From assembly GCF_020524165.1 (NCBI RefSeq), contig NZ_JAIVKU010000005.1, positions 62,001 through 126,000 of the forward strand: a DNA stretch of 64,000 bases, given 5' to 3'. The notes beneath the pieces were generated by a model. It searched no databases. It had not been told where the DNA came from and saw only the letters and a list, made by a program, of their open reading frames with translations. A program made the position numbers and the translations under genes. Shown here piece after piece: positions 15,657-24,905 of this stretch (within the stretch, counting starts at the first letter, position 1; every line of letters begins with the position of its first letter). The stretch comes from Guptibacillus hwajinpoensis (GTDB lineage: Bacteria; Bacillota; Bacilli; Bacillales; Guptibacillaceae).

Positions 15657-16457
15657 TTAATAAACTTCATCCACAAATGATTCTTTCACCCTTTTCCAAA
15701 ATGGAAACGGCCTGAAACGTGCGAAACGAACTTTCTCTTCAGCCACTCGATATTGAATCGACTTCACATCTTTTTGAAGGAGGAAAAGATGATCGATTGT
15801 AATTTGAAAATCAGCGTCGTTAACAGGTCTTAAAAGACAAGTATGATGCTGAGGAAGAACAAGTGGTGAGCCAACCGTACGGAAGACGCGATTATTAATT
15901 GACGCCATTTCAGAAAGCTGGATCGATGGAAGCGCCGGGTGAATAATTGCTCCTCCGAGTGCTTTATTATAAGCAGTACTCCCAGATGGCGTTGAAATGC
16001 ATAGTCCATCACCACGAAACGTTTCAAATAAATCGCCTTTAATTTCCACATTCATGACGAGTGACCCTTCCACGCTCTTTACCGTACATTCATTAAGGGC
16101 AAGATATCGATTTTCTTTCGAGCTATTCAAATAACGAACCGTCACTTCAAGCAATGGATATTCCACAATCTGAAACGGAGTTCTTGCAATATGAATAACC
16201 AGCTTTTCAACTTCTTCCGGAGTCCAATCAGCGTAAAAACCGAGGTGCCCGGTATGAACACCAACGAACGCTGTTTCCGCAAGACGGTCCTGGTAATGAT
16301 GAAAAGCATGAAGTAGCGTTCCATCCCCACCAACTGAAATCACAATATCTGGTTCTGCTTCATCATAATCCAGGTCAAAATCACGCAAATAATTTTTAAT
16401 CCGCTGCTGAAGTTGGTTGGAGGTTTGATCCCCTTTGGACTTTACCGCAAATTTCAC
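15657..16457 (-). CDS. nadK: NAD kinase
   Basis: Phosphorylates NAD to NADP using ATP or polyphosphate. 266 residues from GTG 16457 ([16 protein letters not shown]), identical in length to B. subtilis NadF and placed six bases after GAGGTG; the longer frame is Lys/Arg-rich without homology. Motifs present are [12 protein letters not shown] (nucleotide site, catalytic Asp), [43 protein letters not shown] and [19 protein letters not shown]. It lies 19 bases downstream of the small alarmone synthetase, so the two are probably cotranscribed, as in B. subtilis (yjbM-nadF). Confidence 0.96.
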   Translation of the reverse strand: MKFAVKSKGDQTSNQLQQRIKNYLRDFDLDYDEAEPDIVISVGGDGTLLHAFHHYQDRLAETAFVGVHTGHLGFYADWTPEEVEKLVIHIARTPFQIVEYPLLEVTVRYLNSSKENRYLALNECTVKSVEGSLVMNVEIKGDLFETFRGDGLCISTPSGSTAYNKALGGAIIHPALPSIQLSEMASINNRVFRTVGSPLVLPQHHTCLLRPVNDADFQITIDHLFLLQKDVKSIQYRVAEEKVRFARFRPFPFWKRVKESFVDEVY

Positions 16458-16476
16458 TATAGGCACCTCGTCTACT

Positions 16477-17118
16477 TTAGTTTTCAGCTTTCTTTTGTTC
16501 GTTTTCTTTTTTTTGCATAAACACTTTTTGGGCTTCCTTAATCTCACCGCGTATTTCAGACATTTCGTCATCTAATTTAGATGCTGCTTCAGCTGCACGC
16601 TGAAGGCGCTTCTTTACGTCCTCCGGGATTTTCTTGTTGTATTTATAATTAAGCGAATGCTCAATCGTTGCCCAGAAGTTCATCGCTAGTGTCCGAATTT
16701 GAATTTCAACGAGAAGCATTTGCTCCCCATGGATCGTTTGCACCGGATATTGCACCACCACATGGTAAGAACGATATCCGCTCACTTTTTGGTTCGTCAC
16801 ATAGTCACGCTCTTCAATGATATCAAAGTCTTTTCTTCCCCGAAGGTGATGGATAACCTTATTAATATCCTCCACAAACTGGCACATGACGCGCACCCCT
16901 GCAATGTCATGCATCTCCTCTTGCAACCGGTCGAGAGAAATCTTCTTATTCTTTGCCTTATCAAGGATACTTGAAATAGGTTTCACTCGTCCCGTTACAA
17001 ATTCAACAGGAGAATGATCATCCGCTTTTTCGAACTGCTCACGGAGACCTTTTAATTTTATTTTCAGCTCATTGACTGCTTGTTTATAAGGGGCTAAAAA
17101 TTCTTCCCAATTTTTCAT
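16477..17118 (-). CDS. relQ: Small alarmone synthetase (RelQ/SAS1, YjbM)
   Basis: Makes (p)ppGpp from ATP and GTP or GDP. It has a synthetase domain only, with no HD hydrolase, TGS or ACT domains. 213 residues (B. subtilis YjbM 211). Landmarks are [33 protein letters not shown], the [13 protein letters not shown] substrate loop, and [23 protein letters not shown], then a charged C-terminal helix. B. subtilis YjbM works as a tetramer activated by pppGpp. It lies between yjbL and nadK, the conserved order. Confidence 0.96.
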   Translation of the reverse strand: MKNWEEFLAPYKQAVNELKIKLKGLREQFEKADDHSPVEFVTGRVKPISSILDKAKNKKISLDRLQEEMHDIAGVRVMCQFVEDINKVIHHLRGRKDFDIIEERDYVTNQKVSGYRSYHVVVQYPVQTIHGEQMLLVEIQIRTLAMNFWATIEHSLNYKYNKKIPEDVKKRLQRAAEAASKLDDEMSEIRGEIKEAQKVFMQKKENEQKKAEN

Positions 17119-17144
17119 CCAACCACCACCAACGACAATATCTA

Positions 17145-17552
17145 TTATGAGGCTGTTAGAAAGGCTTTCTCAACAGCTTGATTCATCTCTTCTCCATAGT
17201 TTGAATTACCTTTAATATTCTCAATGAGGTAGCCAAGTTCCTCTTTTATATCGACAAGTTCTAATGTAGAACCTTCTTCAGAAGTAACAGTGACGCTCAC
17301 ATCCTGTTTAAGAACATTTGCAAGCATTGGCCAAACTTCTTCCTGGAATCGAATGTATGTATACCCTTCTCCTCCGTCAAGTAAATAAACAAATGATAAA
17401 GAGTCTGAATCCACTAGCATATTGCCTGTTGCTGTATAAACGCTTAAATCCACATTTTCATTCAAACCAAAGGTAAGTGTGTGATCAGTTAATTCCCCTG
17501 TTATGATGTAGTATTGTTGTGGCACAAATACCTCTCCTCTCTGTGTTTCCAT
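17145..17552 (-). CDS. yjbL: UPF0738 family protein YjbL
   Basis: 135 residues of unknown function. It is recognised by TATGNMLVDSDSLSFVYLLD and IRFQEEVWPMLANVL, plus the end ELGYLIENIKGNSNYGEEMN, shared with B. subtilis YjbL. No membrane segments or catalytic motif are seen. The ATG at 17552 follows AGGTGAT; a GTG at 17525 after GAGAGGAGAGG is an equally good alternative start. It leads the yjbL-relQ-nadK gene run and is divergent from yjbK. Confidence 0.85.
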   Translation of the reverse strand: METQRGEVFVPQQYYIITGELTDHTLTFGLNENVDLSVYTATGNMLVDSDSLSFVYLLDGGEGYTYIRFQEEVWPMLANVLKQDVSVTVTSEEGSTLELVDIKEELGYLIENIKGNSNYGEEMNQAVEKAFLTAS

Positions 17553-17665
17553 TATGTATCACCTAATAGTTTATCATAATGCAATGGGGGATTTCATCGT
17601 TGTTGTTCTGATTCAAGACATATGCCATAATTCTTTTATATCCAATGAAAATGGAGGACTCGTAT

Positions 17666-18241
17666 TTGGCACAAGAACTCGAAATTGAATTTAAAAATAT
17701 GCTTACAAAAGAAGAATATTCTTCATTGCTTACGACCTATCAGTTAGAAAATGACATTAAAACACAAACAAATGATTATTTTGATACAGCTGATTTTTTG
17801 ATAAGAGAAAAAGGAGCTGCATTACGTGTTCGAAATAAAAAAGATTCGCTCGTCTTAACGTTAAAACAACCCGCAGAAGAAGGATTACTTGAAACACATC
17901 AGTCCATCTCATTTGAAACATTTCAGGCGATTAAGAAAAATGGTGCTTTACCTGAAGGAGAAGTCGGATCGCAACTTCTAGAACTTGGTATTCAAGATAA
18001 GCTTCTCCATCTAGGACGGTTAACAACACATCGCGCAGAACTCGCTTTGGATGAAGGACTGCTTGTTCTTGATCATAGCGAATATTTGAAACGAGAAGAT
18101 TTTGAGCTTGAATTTGAAGTAAGCGGCTTTGAAGCCGGAGAACGTGCTTTCAATGACCTTCTACAGCAGCATCAAATCCCAAAGCGAGCAGCGAAAAACA
18201 AGATTCTACGCTTCTTTCTCGCCTCACAAGAACAGGCCTAA
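17666..18241 (+). CDS. yjbK: CYTH-domain protein YjbK (triphosphate tunnel metalloenzyme)
   Basis: The CYTH/TTM fold hydrolyses or binds triphosphate compounds with divalent metal. 191 residues from TTG 17666 (LAQELEIEFKNML), eight bases after GGAGG and aligned with the B. subtilis start; the two upstream ATGs (17645, 17651) would precede the Shine-Dalgarno. The signature ELEIEFK at the N-terminus and tunnel-lining residues in YFDTADF, LRVRNKK, LTLKQP and FELEFEVSGFE are visible. Adjacent genes synthesise (p)ppGpp, so inorganic or nucleoside polyphosphate turnover is a fair guess, not shown. Confidence 0.9.
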   Translation: MAQELEIEFKNMLTKEEYSSLLTTYQLENDIKTQTNDYFDTADFLIREKGAALRVRNKKDSLVLTLKQPAEEGLLETHQSISFETFQAIKKNGALPEGEVGSQLLELGIQDKLLHLGRLTTHRAELALDEGLLVLDHSEYLKREDFELEFEVSGFEAGERAFNDLLQQHQIPKRAAKNKILRFFLASQEQA

Positions 18242-18259
18242 ACAGCCTGTTCTTTTTTT
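18229..18259 (+). terminator. Rho-independent terminator of yjbK
   Basis: AGAACAGGC / GCCTGTTCT stem followed by seven T. It contains the yjbK stop codon. Confidence 0.88.
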
Positions 18260-18358
18260 GTATGGCAATGATTTCAAATCGGATTATTTGCTGTTATGTA
18301 GGGAGGTTGCTAAAATGAAATTGAAATAAGGTTCTACCTGCCAAAGGGGAAAATCATT

Positions 18359-18754
18359 ATGAAGCAAAACATGTACGATCATATCGGCGGTGCGCAGCTA
18401 GAACAGCTTGTGACTGCTTTTTATAATCGGGTTGCGAAGCACCCCGAATTAAACTCAATCTTTCCAGAAGATTTAACTGAAACAGCTCGAAAACAAACGC
18501 AATTCCTAACTCAATTTCTTGGAGGTCCTCCTCTATATTCAGAAGAACATGGACATCCTATGCTTAGAGCGAGACACCTCCCATTTGAAATTACGCCGAG
18601 ACGCGCAACTGCATGGCTTTCATGCATGCAAGAAGCGATGGATGAGGTACAACTAGACGAAGAGTTACGAGAACATTTATTAACACGTTTAACGTTCACT
18701 GCCCATCACATGGTTAACTCGGGTGATCAGGAAGAGAAAGGAGAATCGAATTGA
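18359..18754 (+). CDS. yjbI: Group II truncated haemoglobin YjbI
   Basis: A 131-residue 2-on-2 haem protein. MYDHIGGAQLEQLVTAFYNRVAKHPELNSIFP is the trHbO N-terminus, and RARHLPFEIT carries the proximal histidine. FLGGPPLYSEEHGHP and the distal Tyr/Trp-rich C-terminal helix are present. It is likely to bind O2 or NO, or to have peroxidase activity. The gene reads straight into yjbH with a four-base overlap (TTGA), so the two are translationally coupled, as in B. subtilis. B. subtilis yjbJ, usually next door, is missing. Confidence 0.94.
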   Translation: MKQNMYDHIGGAQLEQLVTAFYNRVAKHPELNSIFPEDLTETARKQTQFLTQFLGGPPLYSEEHGHPMLRARHLPFEITPRRATAWLSCMQEAMDEVQLDEELREHLLTRLTFTAHHMVNSGDQEEKGESN

Positions 18755-19674
18755 CGCCGAATGTTACTGGTTCCTATTGCGATTCTTACAATCCAAATGG
18801 ACAATCCGATGTAGCTTGTTCAGCCCAGACTCAAAAGGGCAAACCAATCGAAATTTATTCATTTATCGACCCGCTCTGTCCTGACTGCTGGGGTCTAGAG
18901 CCTATGATAAAAAAACTCCAGCTTGAATATGGACATACGTTTCGCATCCGACACCTTGTTGGAGGCAATATTAAAACATTTAACTCGTTCAAACGAAAAA
19001 ATGAAGGAATTACTACCCACGCCGATGTAGCTGAACGCTGGGAACGAACTGCAAGCCGCTCTGGCATGTCCTGTGACGGCGATTTATGGTATGAGGACCC
19101 TATGGATACCCCTTATATCGCATCCATCGCGATTAAGGCAGCAGAGCTGCAGGGAAAGCTACCTGGCTTTAACTTCCTTCGTAAAATGCGAGAACTACTC
19201 TTTATACAAAAACAAAATATGACGAAGGAAGAAAATCTCGTTCAAGCCGCAAAAGAAACGGGTCTTGACGTTCACGAATTTAAGAAAGACCTTCATTCAC
19301 AGGCAGCCGTCAAAGCTTTTCAGTGCGATTTGAAAATTTCATCTGAGATGGAAGTGAATGAACTACCAACGCTCGTCTTTTTTAATGAAAATATTGAAGA
19401 AGAAGGTCTTAAAATTACAGGCCTATATGAGTATGAGGTGTATGTTCGAATTCTGACAGAAATGTTGAAGACAAAGCCGACGCCAGAACCGCTTCCGTCT
19501 TTAGATGCGTTTATGGACCGCTATCAGTTCGTTGCAACAAAAGAAGTCGCTGTCGTGTATGACATGAGCTGTGAAGAAGCTGACGCAGCGATGAAGAAGC
19601 TCGCACTAAAGCAAAAGGTTGAGAAAGTTCCTGCCAAACACGGCTCTTTCTGGCGTACAGTGAAAAACGGATAA
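18751..19674 (+). CDS. yjbH: ClpXP adaptor YjbH (SpxH), Spx-degradation effector
   Basis: A thioredoxin-fold (DsbA/FrnE-like) adaptor that binds the Spx C-terminus and hands it to ClpXP; it aggregates during disulfide stress so that Spx accumulates. 307 residues from TTG 18751, six bases after AGGAG and overlapping the yjbI stop. The CPDC motif (FIDPLCPDCWGLEP) marks the active-site-like helix. SRSGMSCDGDLWYEDP, FLRKMRELLF and LHSQAAVKAFQCD follow the B. subtilis protein. A His-Cys-rich N-terminus is shorter than in some relatives. Spx and MecA, two partners in regulated proteolysis, lie within 6 kb. Confidence 0.94.
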   Translation: MTPNVTGSYCDSYNPNGQSDVACSAQTQKGKPIEIYSFIDPLCPDCWGLEPMIKKLQLEYGHTFRIRHLVGGNIKTFNSFKRKNEGITTHADVAERWERTASRSGMSCDGDLWYEDPMDTPYIASIAIKAAELQGKLPGFNFLRKMRELLFIQKQNMTKEENLVQAAKETGLDVHEFKKDLHSQAAVKAFQCDLKISSEMEVNELPTLVFFNENIEEEGLKITGLYEYEVYVRILTEMLKTKPTPEPLPSLDAFMDRYQFVATKEVAVVYDMSCEEADAAMKKLALKQKVEKVPAKHGSFWRTVKNG

Positions 19675-19679
19675 GTTAA

Positions 19680-19718
19680 AAAAAGAATGGTGCCACATCG
19701 GTGCCATTCTTTTTTGCT
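19680..19718 (+). terminator. Rho-independent terminator of yjbI-yjbH
   Basis: AAAAAGAATGG / CCATTCTTTTTT stem with a G-U-containing inner part (GGTGCC repeated), T-run on the right. Confidence 0.85.
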
Positions 19719-19777
19719 TCTACGACCCGGTATAACGTTCAATTCATGACATACGTATAACACGAGGAGGGAAAATG

Positions 19778-19954
19778 ATGCGCTTCTATCTTTTAGTTGG
19801 TATTGTCTTTATCGTGATTAGCTTTGTCATGTTTATAATGGGACTACTTAAGTTTCTTCCGATTCCAATCGGAGCAGCCCTTCTATTCGCCTCCATTCTC
19901 TTTACCGTTAGCATGTTCAATTCCCGTAATCAGTTTAAAGGATTCAATCGCTAA
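19778..19954 (+). CDS. Small two-helix membrane protein
   Basis: 58 residues from the second of two adjacent ATGs (19778; GAGGAGGG spacing is better than for 19775). MRFYLLVGIVFIVISFVMFI is one membrane helix; a Pro-Gly turn (FLPIPIG) leads to a second helix, and a polar tail NSRNQFKGFNR follows. A short gene sits at the same place between yjbH and pepF in B. subtilis (yizD), but homology was not checked. Function unknown. Confidence 0.75.
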   Translation: MRFYLLVGIVFIVISFVMFIMGLLKFLPIPIGAALLFASILFTVSMFNSRNQFKGFNR

Positions 19955-19989
19955 AAAGGCCTTCTCCAACGTGGAGAAGGCCTTTTTAT
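19953..19989. terminator. Bidirectional terminator
   Basis: AAAAAGGCCTTCTCCA / TGGAGAAGGCCTTTTT perfect 16-base stem with a 3-base loop. It serves the small membrane gene and convergent pepF, and touches both stop codons. Confidence 0.95.
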
Positions 19990-21803
19990 TAGTCTTCGAA
20001 CAGTAAATTTTCCATTTCGTTTAAGATGGATTCAAAGACATCTAACGCATCACTGATTGGTTTAGATGACGTCATATCCACTCCAGCTTTCTTTAATACC
20101 TCAATTGGATAGTCCGAGCTACCTGCTTTTAAGAAATCAATATATCTCGTGACAGCCTCATCGCCTTCTTCAAGAATTTGATTTGAGAGTGACGCAGCTG
20201 CACTGAATCCTGTCGCATACTGGAATACGTAGTAGTTGTAATAGAAATGAGGAATTCTCGCCCACTCTAGCGCAATCTCTTCATCAATGACAAGATCTTC
20301 ACCAAAATACTTCTTGTTTAAGTCATAGTAAAGAGATGAAAGGAGATCAGGCGTTAGCGGCTCACCATCCTGTGCTTTTTGATGAATCATGTGCTCAAAT
20401 TCAGCAAACATCGTTTGTCTGAACACTGTACCTCTAAATCCTTCTAGATAATGGTTTAATAAATAGAGTTTTTCTTTTTTATCTGAAGTATTTTCAAGTA
20501 GATAATGGTTTAACAATGATTCGTTCGTCGTAGAAGCGACTTCTGCTACAAAGATCGAATAATTGGCATAAGGATATGGCTGGTTTTCTCTCGTATAATA
20601 ACTATGAACCGAGTGACCAAACTCATGAGCTAGCGTAAAGAGATTATTTACATTATCTTGCCAGTTCATCAAAATATAAGGACGCGTGCCGTAAGTTCCA
20701 GAAGAGTAAGCTCCACTACGTTTGCCCACGTTCTCCTGAACATCTACCCAGCGATTGGCAAAACCTTCTTCAAGAATACCTTTGTATTCTTCCCCAAGTG
20801 GTGTTAATCCCTTTAAAATATACTCTTTCGCTTCGTTGTAAGAAACTTCCATCTTCACTTCAGGGACAAGCGGTGTATACAAATCATACATATGAAGCTC
20901 ATCAAGCCCAAGCGCTTTTTTCCGAAGGTTGACATATCGATGTAGTAAATCAAGGCGGTTATGAACCGTTTCTACCAGATTGTCATAGACATCTTCTGGA
21001 ATATTGTTACTATCAAGCGCTGCCTGTCTTGCTGAATCATAGTTCCTCACTTTTGCATAATAATTATCTTTTTTTACTGTGCCACTTAAAGTAGAGGCAA
21101 ACGTATTTTTAAATTTGCCATACGTGTCATAGACAGCTTTAAATGCATCCTGTCTGACGCGACGATCACTGCTTTCGAGAAAACGAATGTAGCGGCCGTG
21201 CGTTACTTCCACTTCTTCCCCATTCTCATCTTTAATCGTTGGAAACTTCATATCTGCATTGTTCAGCATTCCAAACGTATTGCTCGAGCTGCTTGTTACA
21301 TCGCTAACTCCTGCAAGAATCGCTTCTTCTTCTTTTGAAAGAACGTGCGGCCGCTCTCGATTAATTTCATCAAGGGCATGCTCGTAAAGCTTCAGCTCTT
21401 CCTTTTCATTCAAATATTGCTTAATCGTTTCTTCAGGTACGCTTAAAATTTCAGGAACAACAAACGCTAACTCACTGCTTACCTGCGTTGCAAGATTCGC
21501 TGCTCGGTCATTTAGCCCCTGGTAATGCGAATTCGTTGTATCCTGGTCATAGCGCATATGGGCGTATGTATACAGCTTACCAAGCTTCATTGTAATTTCA
21601 TCCTGCTGTTTCAGAGCGCGATACAGCTTATCAGCTGACTCCGCAAGTTTACCTTTATATTGCTTCATTTCAGGAAGAAGCGCTTTAATTTCTTTAAATT
21701 CTTCTTCCCACTGCTGATCGCTTTCATAAATCGCTTCTAATGCCCACGTATCTTCGACCGGAATTTCGTCTCGTTTAGGTAGAGCGTTTTTATTCTCTTC
21801 CAT
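19989..21803 (-). CDS. pepF: Oligoendopeptidase F
   Basis: An M3-family cytoplasmic zinc metallopeptidase cleaving short oligopeptides (about 7-17 residues). 604 residues, standard length. The zinc site HEFGHSVH (LAHEFGHSVHSYYT) near residue 390, with the downstream Glu of FVAEVASTTNE, is intact. The N-terminal helical part begins DEIPVEDTWALEAIYESDQQWEEEF, as in other PepF. GGAGGTG precedes the ATG. In B. subtilis PepF/YjbG lies here and over-expression affects sporulation by degrading PhrA-type peptides. The opp peptide importer is ~12 kb away. Confidence 0.96.
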   Translation of the reverse strand: MEENKNALPKRDEIPVEDTWALEAIYESDQQWEEEFKEIKALLPEMKQYKGKLAESADKLYRALKQQDEITMKLGKLYTYAHMRYDQDTTNSHYQGLNDRAANLATQVSSELAFVVPEILSVPEETIKQYLNEKEELKLYEHALDEINRERPHVLSKEEEAILAGVSDVTSSSSNTFGMLNNADMKFPTIKDENGEEVEVTHGRYIRFLESSDRRVRQDAFKAVYDTYGKFKNTFASTLSGTVKKDNYYAKVRNYDSARQAALDSNNIPEDVYDNLVETVHNRLDLLHRYVNLRKKALGLDELHMYDLYTPLVPEVKMEVSYNEAKEYILKGLTPLGEEYKGILEEGFANRWVDVQENVGKRSGAYSSGTYGTRPYILMNWQDNVNNLFTLAHEFGHSVHSYYTRENQPYPYANYSIFVAEVASTTNESLLNHYLLENTSDKKEKLYLLNHYLEGFRGTVFRQTMFAEFEHMIHQKAQDGEPLTPDLLSSLYYDLNKKYFGEDLVIDEEIALEWARIPHFYYNYYVFQYATGFSAAASLSNQILEEGDEAVTRYIDFLKAGSSDYPIEVLKKAGVDMTSSKPISDALDVFESILNEMENLLFED

Positions 21804-21898
21804 GAATCGACACCTCCATCAAATGATTTCCTCACATTCATTATCGTACCATATTCTCCATATGATGCTTACAATTTCGCTCGACAAACCTTGCAGGT

Positions 21899-23077
21899 TT
21901 ACATAAGCTTTTTACTTATTATGCTATCCATTTGCAAGCTCTCTTCTGACTGACGATGAATCAACGGTTGATAAAGCTTTTCATACCGTTCATTATCCCA
22001 ATCTTTTAACACTTTTAACCGAACTAATTGCTTAACGTAACCACGAAGGGCATCACTTACCCCATTTATGTGCATAGGAGTTGATCTCGTTATAAATAAA
22101 CCGGACTTAGTCACACGTTCAAATGCTTGGACTAAGGAATGAAATGGGAAACTTCGATTATACGGAATAGTGGGAAGGTAGCAAATGAGAATCCACGTTT
22201 GCCATAAATAAGAAGGCGTTTCAATCCAGTAATTGTTTTCAGATGGTATTCCCGCTTCTGAAGGAAAGAAACGGATCGAATAACCTTTGCTATAAAAGAG
22301 TTTACGTAAATAAAAAAAAGCATAGGACTTTTCACCATGAGGGTTTTGACGCCAGCTTAATTTTTGCTTTAGCCAAATTGGATGAGAATGAAGCGTTTCT
22401 TTTAGAACAGGGAGTTTTTTAAAAAGATGATTGAAGGAAGTTGTTAAAGTAGGGAGATAGAAAGTGGAACATATAAATTTAGTTGGCGTTAAACTATGAT
22501 GAAGAAGGACAGTTGCAAACGTGCGCTCAAGGGGACAATAATAATAGAGGGTTGGAAAGCGGTGCTGATGAGAGGCTGAAGCCCAATCCATAGAAGAGAT
22601 CGTATAAACTGATTGGTATGATCGTTTCAAACGCTTTGCACTTAATATCCAGTGTACTTCGATATTCGCGTCATGATAAGAAGAAGTTCGTTCAGAAAGT
22701 AAGGTGGCTTGAATGGAAGAGCATTGAAATTCGAGTGCGGTTTTGGAATGGGGAAGAAATAAATCGGGGCGTTGATTGGTTTTTGTTAGGAAATGCTCTA
22801 CTTTAACGTCATCATTATCTTTTTTCAACCATTCATAAAGCTGCTGTTTTCCAGTAAGATGGTAATTCGACTCGCGTTCCCAAAGAGCCTCACAAGGAGG
22901 AGATCCTTGATGAGCAAAATGCCAGGTCCGCTTATTACCTAGTTTCATGACGACAGGCTGTCGACATCCGGGACAAAAATACGAAGTAGATCGCTTAAGC
23001 TGTATGAGTTCCTTTAGATGATATTGGCGATCTGCAAGGTTAAGCAGTGTTCCATTCATTGTTTCAGCTGTTAACAT
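21899..23077 (-). CDS. coiA: Competence protein CoiA
   Basis: A DNA-processing protein induced in competence, thought to act with RecA or DprA on incoming DNA. 392 residues from ATG 23077. The N-terminal zinc-finger-like part (STSYFCPGCRQPVVMKLG, WHFAH) leads to a nuclease-like core of the PD-(D/E)xK type: RPDLFLPHSKTALEFQCSSI. Sequence beyond ~170 is more variable, as in the family. It lies between pepF and mecA, the B. subtilis order. Its presence with ComZ and MecA suggests that the organism keeps parts of the competence system. Confidence 0.92.
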   Translation of the reverse strand: MLTAETMNGTLLNLADRQYHLKELIQLKRSTSYFCPGCRQPVVMKLGNKRTWHFAHQGSPPCEALWERESNYHLTGKQQLYEWLKKDNDDVKVEHFLTKTNQRPDLFLPHSKTALEFQCSSIQATLLSERTSSYHDANIEVHWILSAKRLKRSYQSVYTISSMDWASASHQHRFPTLYYYCPLERTFATVLLHHSLTPTKFICSTFYLPTLTTSFNHLFKKLPVLKETLHSHPIWLKQKLSWRQNPHGEKSYAFFYLRKLFYSKGYSIRFFPSEAGIPSENNYWIETPSYLWQTWILICYLPTIPYNRSFPFHSLVQAFERVTKSGLFITRSTPMHINGVSDALRGYVKQLVRLKVLKDWDNERYEKLYQPLIHRQSEESLQMDSIISKKLM

Positions 23078-23173
23078 CACAACACCTCTCTCTCCATTGT
23101 TCCTTAACCTCTATTCGCTTTCAAGAACCATATTCCTTCTTTGTATGGCAACTGGATTTTGAACGTGACAGAT

Positions 23174-23203
23174 AAAAAGGGCCGATTCCCATTGGAAATC
23201 GGC
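23174..23203 (-). terminator. Rho-independent terminator of mecA
   Basis: GCCGATTTCC / GGGAATCGGC stem followed by CCTTTTTAT on the minus strand. Confidence 0.85.
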
Positions 23204-23209
23204 ATCAAT

Positions 23210-23893
23210 TTATAAGAGTGGGAAGTGTCCGCGGAGTTGTTCTAGAGCTTCCTCAGAGAGAATCTCCTTACCGTATTCCTGTATGCGGTGAATGGTCAGG
23301 TCTGTCTCATAGCCATATTCCAACAGCTGACTTAATCGGTTGTCCTGATCTTCTTCTATCAATGTATCATCAAAGACAACGTGGAGATAGTAACGATCCT
23401 CAAAATGGTACAGGCCATTTTCAACTCCAACTGGATCAAATCCATGCGATAAAGAAATGACGTCTTCAAAATCTCTAAACGCGATCATAAAGGAAAGCTC
23501 TTCTCCTTCAAGAGGTTCAGGCTCGTCTTCTGGCTCATAATTATTCTGAAGCGCAAATTTATCATCAAGAATTTTATCCATGTTCTCATCAAGCGGAAGA
23601 TCAAGCTGCTTTTCTTCTGATAGCGGTAGTTCAAGTTTTGATCCGTCGTTTGACATTTGAGCACGAGTGACAATGATTTCAAGACCTTTTTCAAGGGCCT
23701 GAACTTGAATCCAGAGAGGGCCCTCGAGTGAAAATTGTTCTCTTTGATGAGCTTCATCCATCATCTCCCAGAACAATTCTTCTCCTCTTTCTCTGTCGTA
23801 CCAAATTTCTTCTCGATCGAATCCTCTATTTTCAATGTCTCTATACGTAATAAAGAATTTCAGTGTATTCGCGTTGACGCGTTCGATTTCCAT
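23210..23893 (-). CDS. mecA: Adaptor protein MecA
   Basis: An adaptor that targets ComK and other substrates to ClpCP and assembles ClpC hexamers. 227 residues from ATG 23893 (MEIERVNANTLKFFITYRDIENRGFDREEIWYDRERGEELFWEMMDEA), the conserved N-terminal substrate-binding domain. An acidic linker (~95-130) leads to a C-terminal ClpC-binding domain (LSFMIAFRDFEDVISLSHGF, YYLHVVFDD, LLEYGYETDLTIHRIQEYGKEIL). An in-frame GTG two codons upstream has a closer Shine-Dalgarno spacing, but family conservation favours the ATG. It is divergent from yjbE and near coiA and spx. Confidence 0.96.
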   Translation of the reverse strand: MEIERVNANTLKFFITYRDIENRGFDREEIWYDRERGEELFWEMMDEAHQREQFSLEGPLWIQVQALEKGLEIIVTRAQMSNDGSKLELPLSEEKQLDLPLDENMDKILDDKFALQNNYEPEDEPEPLEGEELSFMIAFRDFEDVISLSHGFDPVGVENGLYHFEDRYYLHVVFDDTLIEEDQDNRLSQLLEYGYETDLTIHRIQEYGKEILSEEALEQLRGHFPLL

Positions 23894-24160
23894 GTGCACT
23901 CTCTCCCTCCTGTTTAGTTAACCGGAAGGCTATTCCCTCTGGGATACTCCTAATTTTCTCTTTCCCTTAAGCGGCTCTCATTAACCACTTTTCTCTTGTA
24001 ATACCATTCTATGATAAACCATCAAAGAATGGAAATAAAAAATCGTTTGATTTTTTCACTCATATTAAACCATATACACGATATATTTATTTATGTGTAT
24101 AGCTTGCCCAAAAGTGCTCCTGTCATGAGATTAAAAATTCGCTACTCGGGAGTGGATTCC

Positions 24161-24850
24161 TTGTTTGACTTAGAAACGATTACTCAGGTTTTCTTTATTA
24201 TCGGAATTGATCTTGTTCTGGGTGGTGATAACGCAGTTGTGATTGCATTAGCCTGTCGTAATCTCCCTCCATCTCATCGGAGCAAAGCCATTATGATGGG
24301 TACAGCGATTGCTGTTGGACTTAGAATAGCACTAACAATAGTCGCTGTCTATTTATTGATGCTCCCCTACTTACTAATCGTCGGTAGCCTCTTTCTTCTC
24401 TACATTTCGTTTAAACTGGTGATCGATAGTGATAGCGGTGAAACGATTCATTCGACGTTTTCATTTTGGGGAGCGATTCGTACAATCGTGGTAGCGGACC
24501 TCATCATGGGACTTGATAATGTGCTCGCAATAGCAGGCGCATCAGAAGGAAAATTACCGCTCGTCGTTTTCGGATTATTGATCTCTATCCCTATTATCGT
24601 ATGGGGCAGTCGCATGATCATGCATGCCCTTGATCATTTTCCGATATTAATTTACCTCGGTGCTGGCATTTTAGCATTTACATCTGCCAGAATGTTAACT
24701 AGCGCGGCTGAACTAAAAACGTTCTTCTATACCTATCCTTCGATGGAGATGATCACTGAACTTGCTTTTGTTTTAATTGTGATTATTGGAGGATGGATCG
24801 CAAAAAAAATGAAAGGAAACATCATATACTTTCAACCCTACATTAAATAA
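24161..24850 (+). CDS. yjbE: TerC-family integral membrane protein YjbE (MeeF-like Mn2+ exporter)
   Basis: TerC proteins export or deliver Mn2+, for example to extracytoplasmic enzymes. About 229 residues and seven membrane helices. The family signatures GIDLVLGGDNAVVIALACRNLP and VVADLIMGLDNVLAIAGASEG, each with the metal-binding Asp-Asn, are both intact. The open frame extends 50 codons upstream. The start is taken as TTG 24161, eight bases after GGGAG and in line with the B. subtilis protein; the GTG at 24152 is an alternative. Some TerC genes have a yybP-ykoY manganese riboswitch, but none was recognised in the 260-base leader. Confidence 0.88.
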   Translation: MFDLETITQVFFIIGIDLVLGGDNAVVIALACRNLPPSHRSKAIMMGTAIAVGLRIALTIVAVYLLMLPYLLIVGSLFLLYISFKLVIDSDSGETIHSTFSFWGAIRTIVVADLIMGLDNVLAIAGASEGKLPLVVFGLLISIPIIVWGSRMIMHALDHFPILIYLGAGILAFTSARMLTSAAELKTFFYTYPSMEMITELAFVLIVIIGGWIAKKMKGNIIYFQPYIK

Positions 24851-24865
24851 CGCTAAAAACGCCAC

Positions 24866-24905
24866 AAAAAAAACTTCTACAGGCTGAGCTGTAGAAGTTT
24901 TTTAT
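24866..24905. terminator. Bidirectional terminator
   Basis: AAAACTTCTACAG / CTGTAGAAGTTTT perfect stem with A- and T-runs on both sides, between convergent yjbE and spx. It reaches the spx stop. Confidence 0.93.

Noticed and set aside
16458-16571. N-terminal extension of nadK
   Set aside because: It overlaps the end of relQ in another frame; homology and the ribosome site fix the start at GTG 16457.
23900-24160. yybP-ykoY manganese riboswitch before the TerC gene
   Set aside because: The conserved GGGGAGTA and C-rich junction motifs are not seen in the leader.
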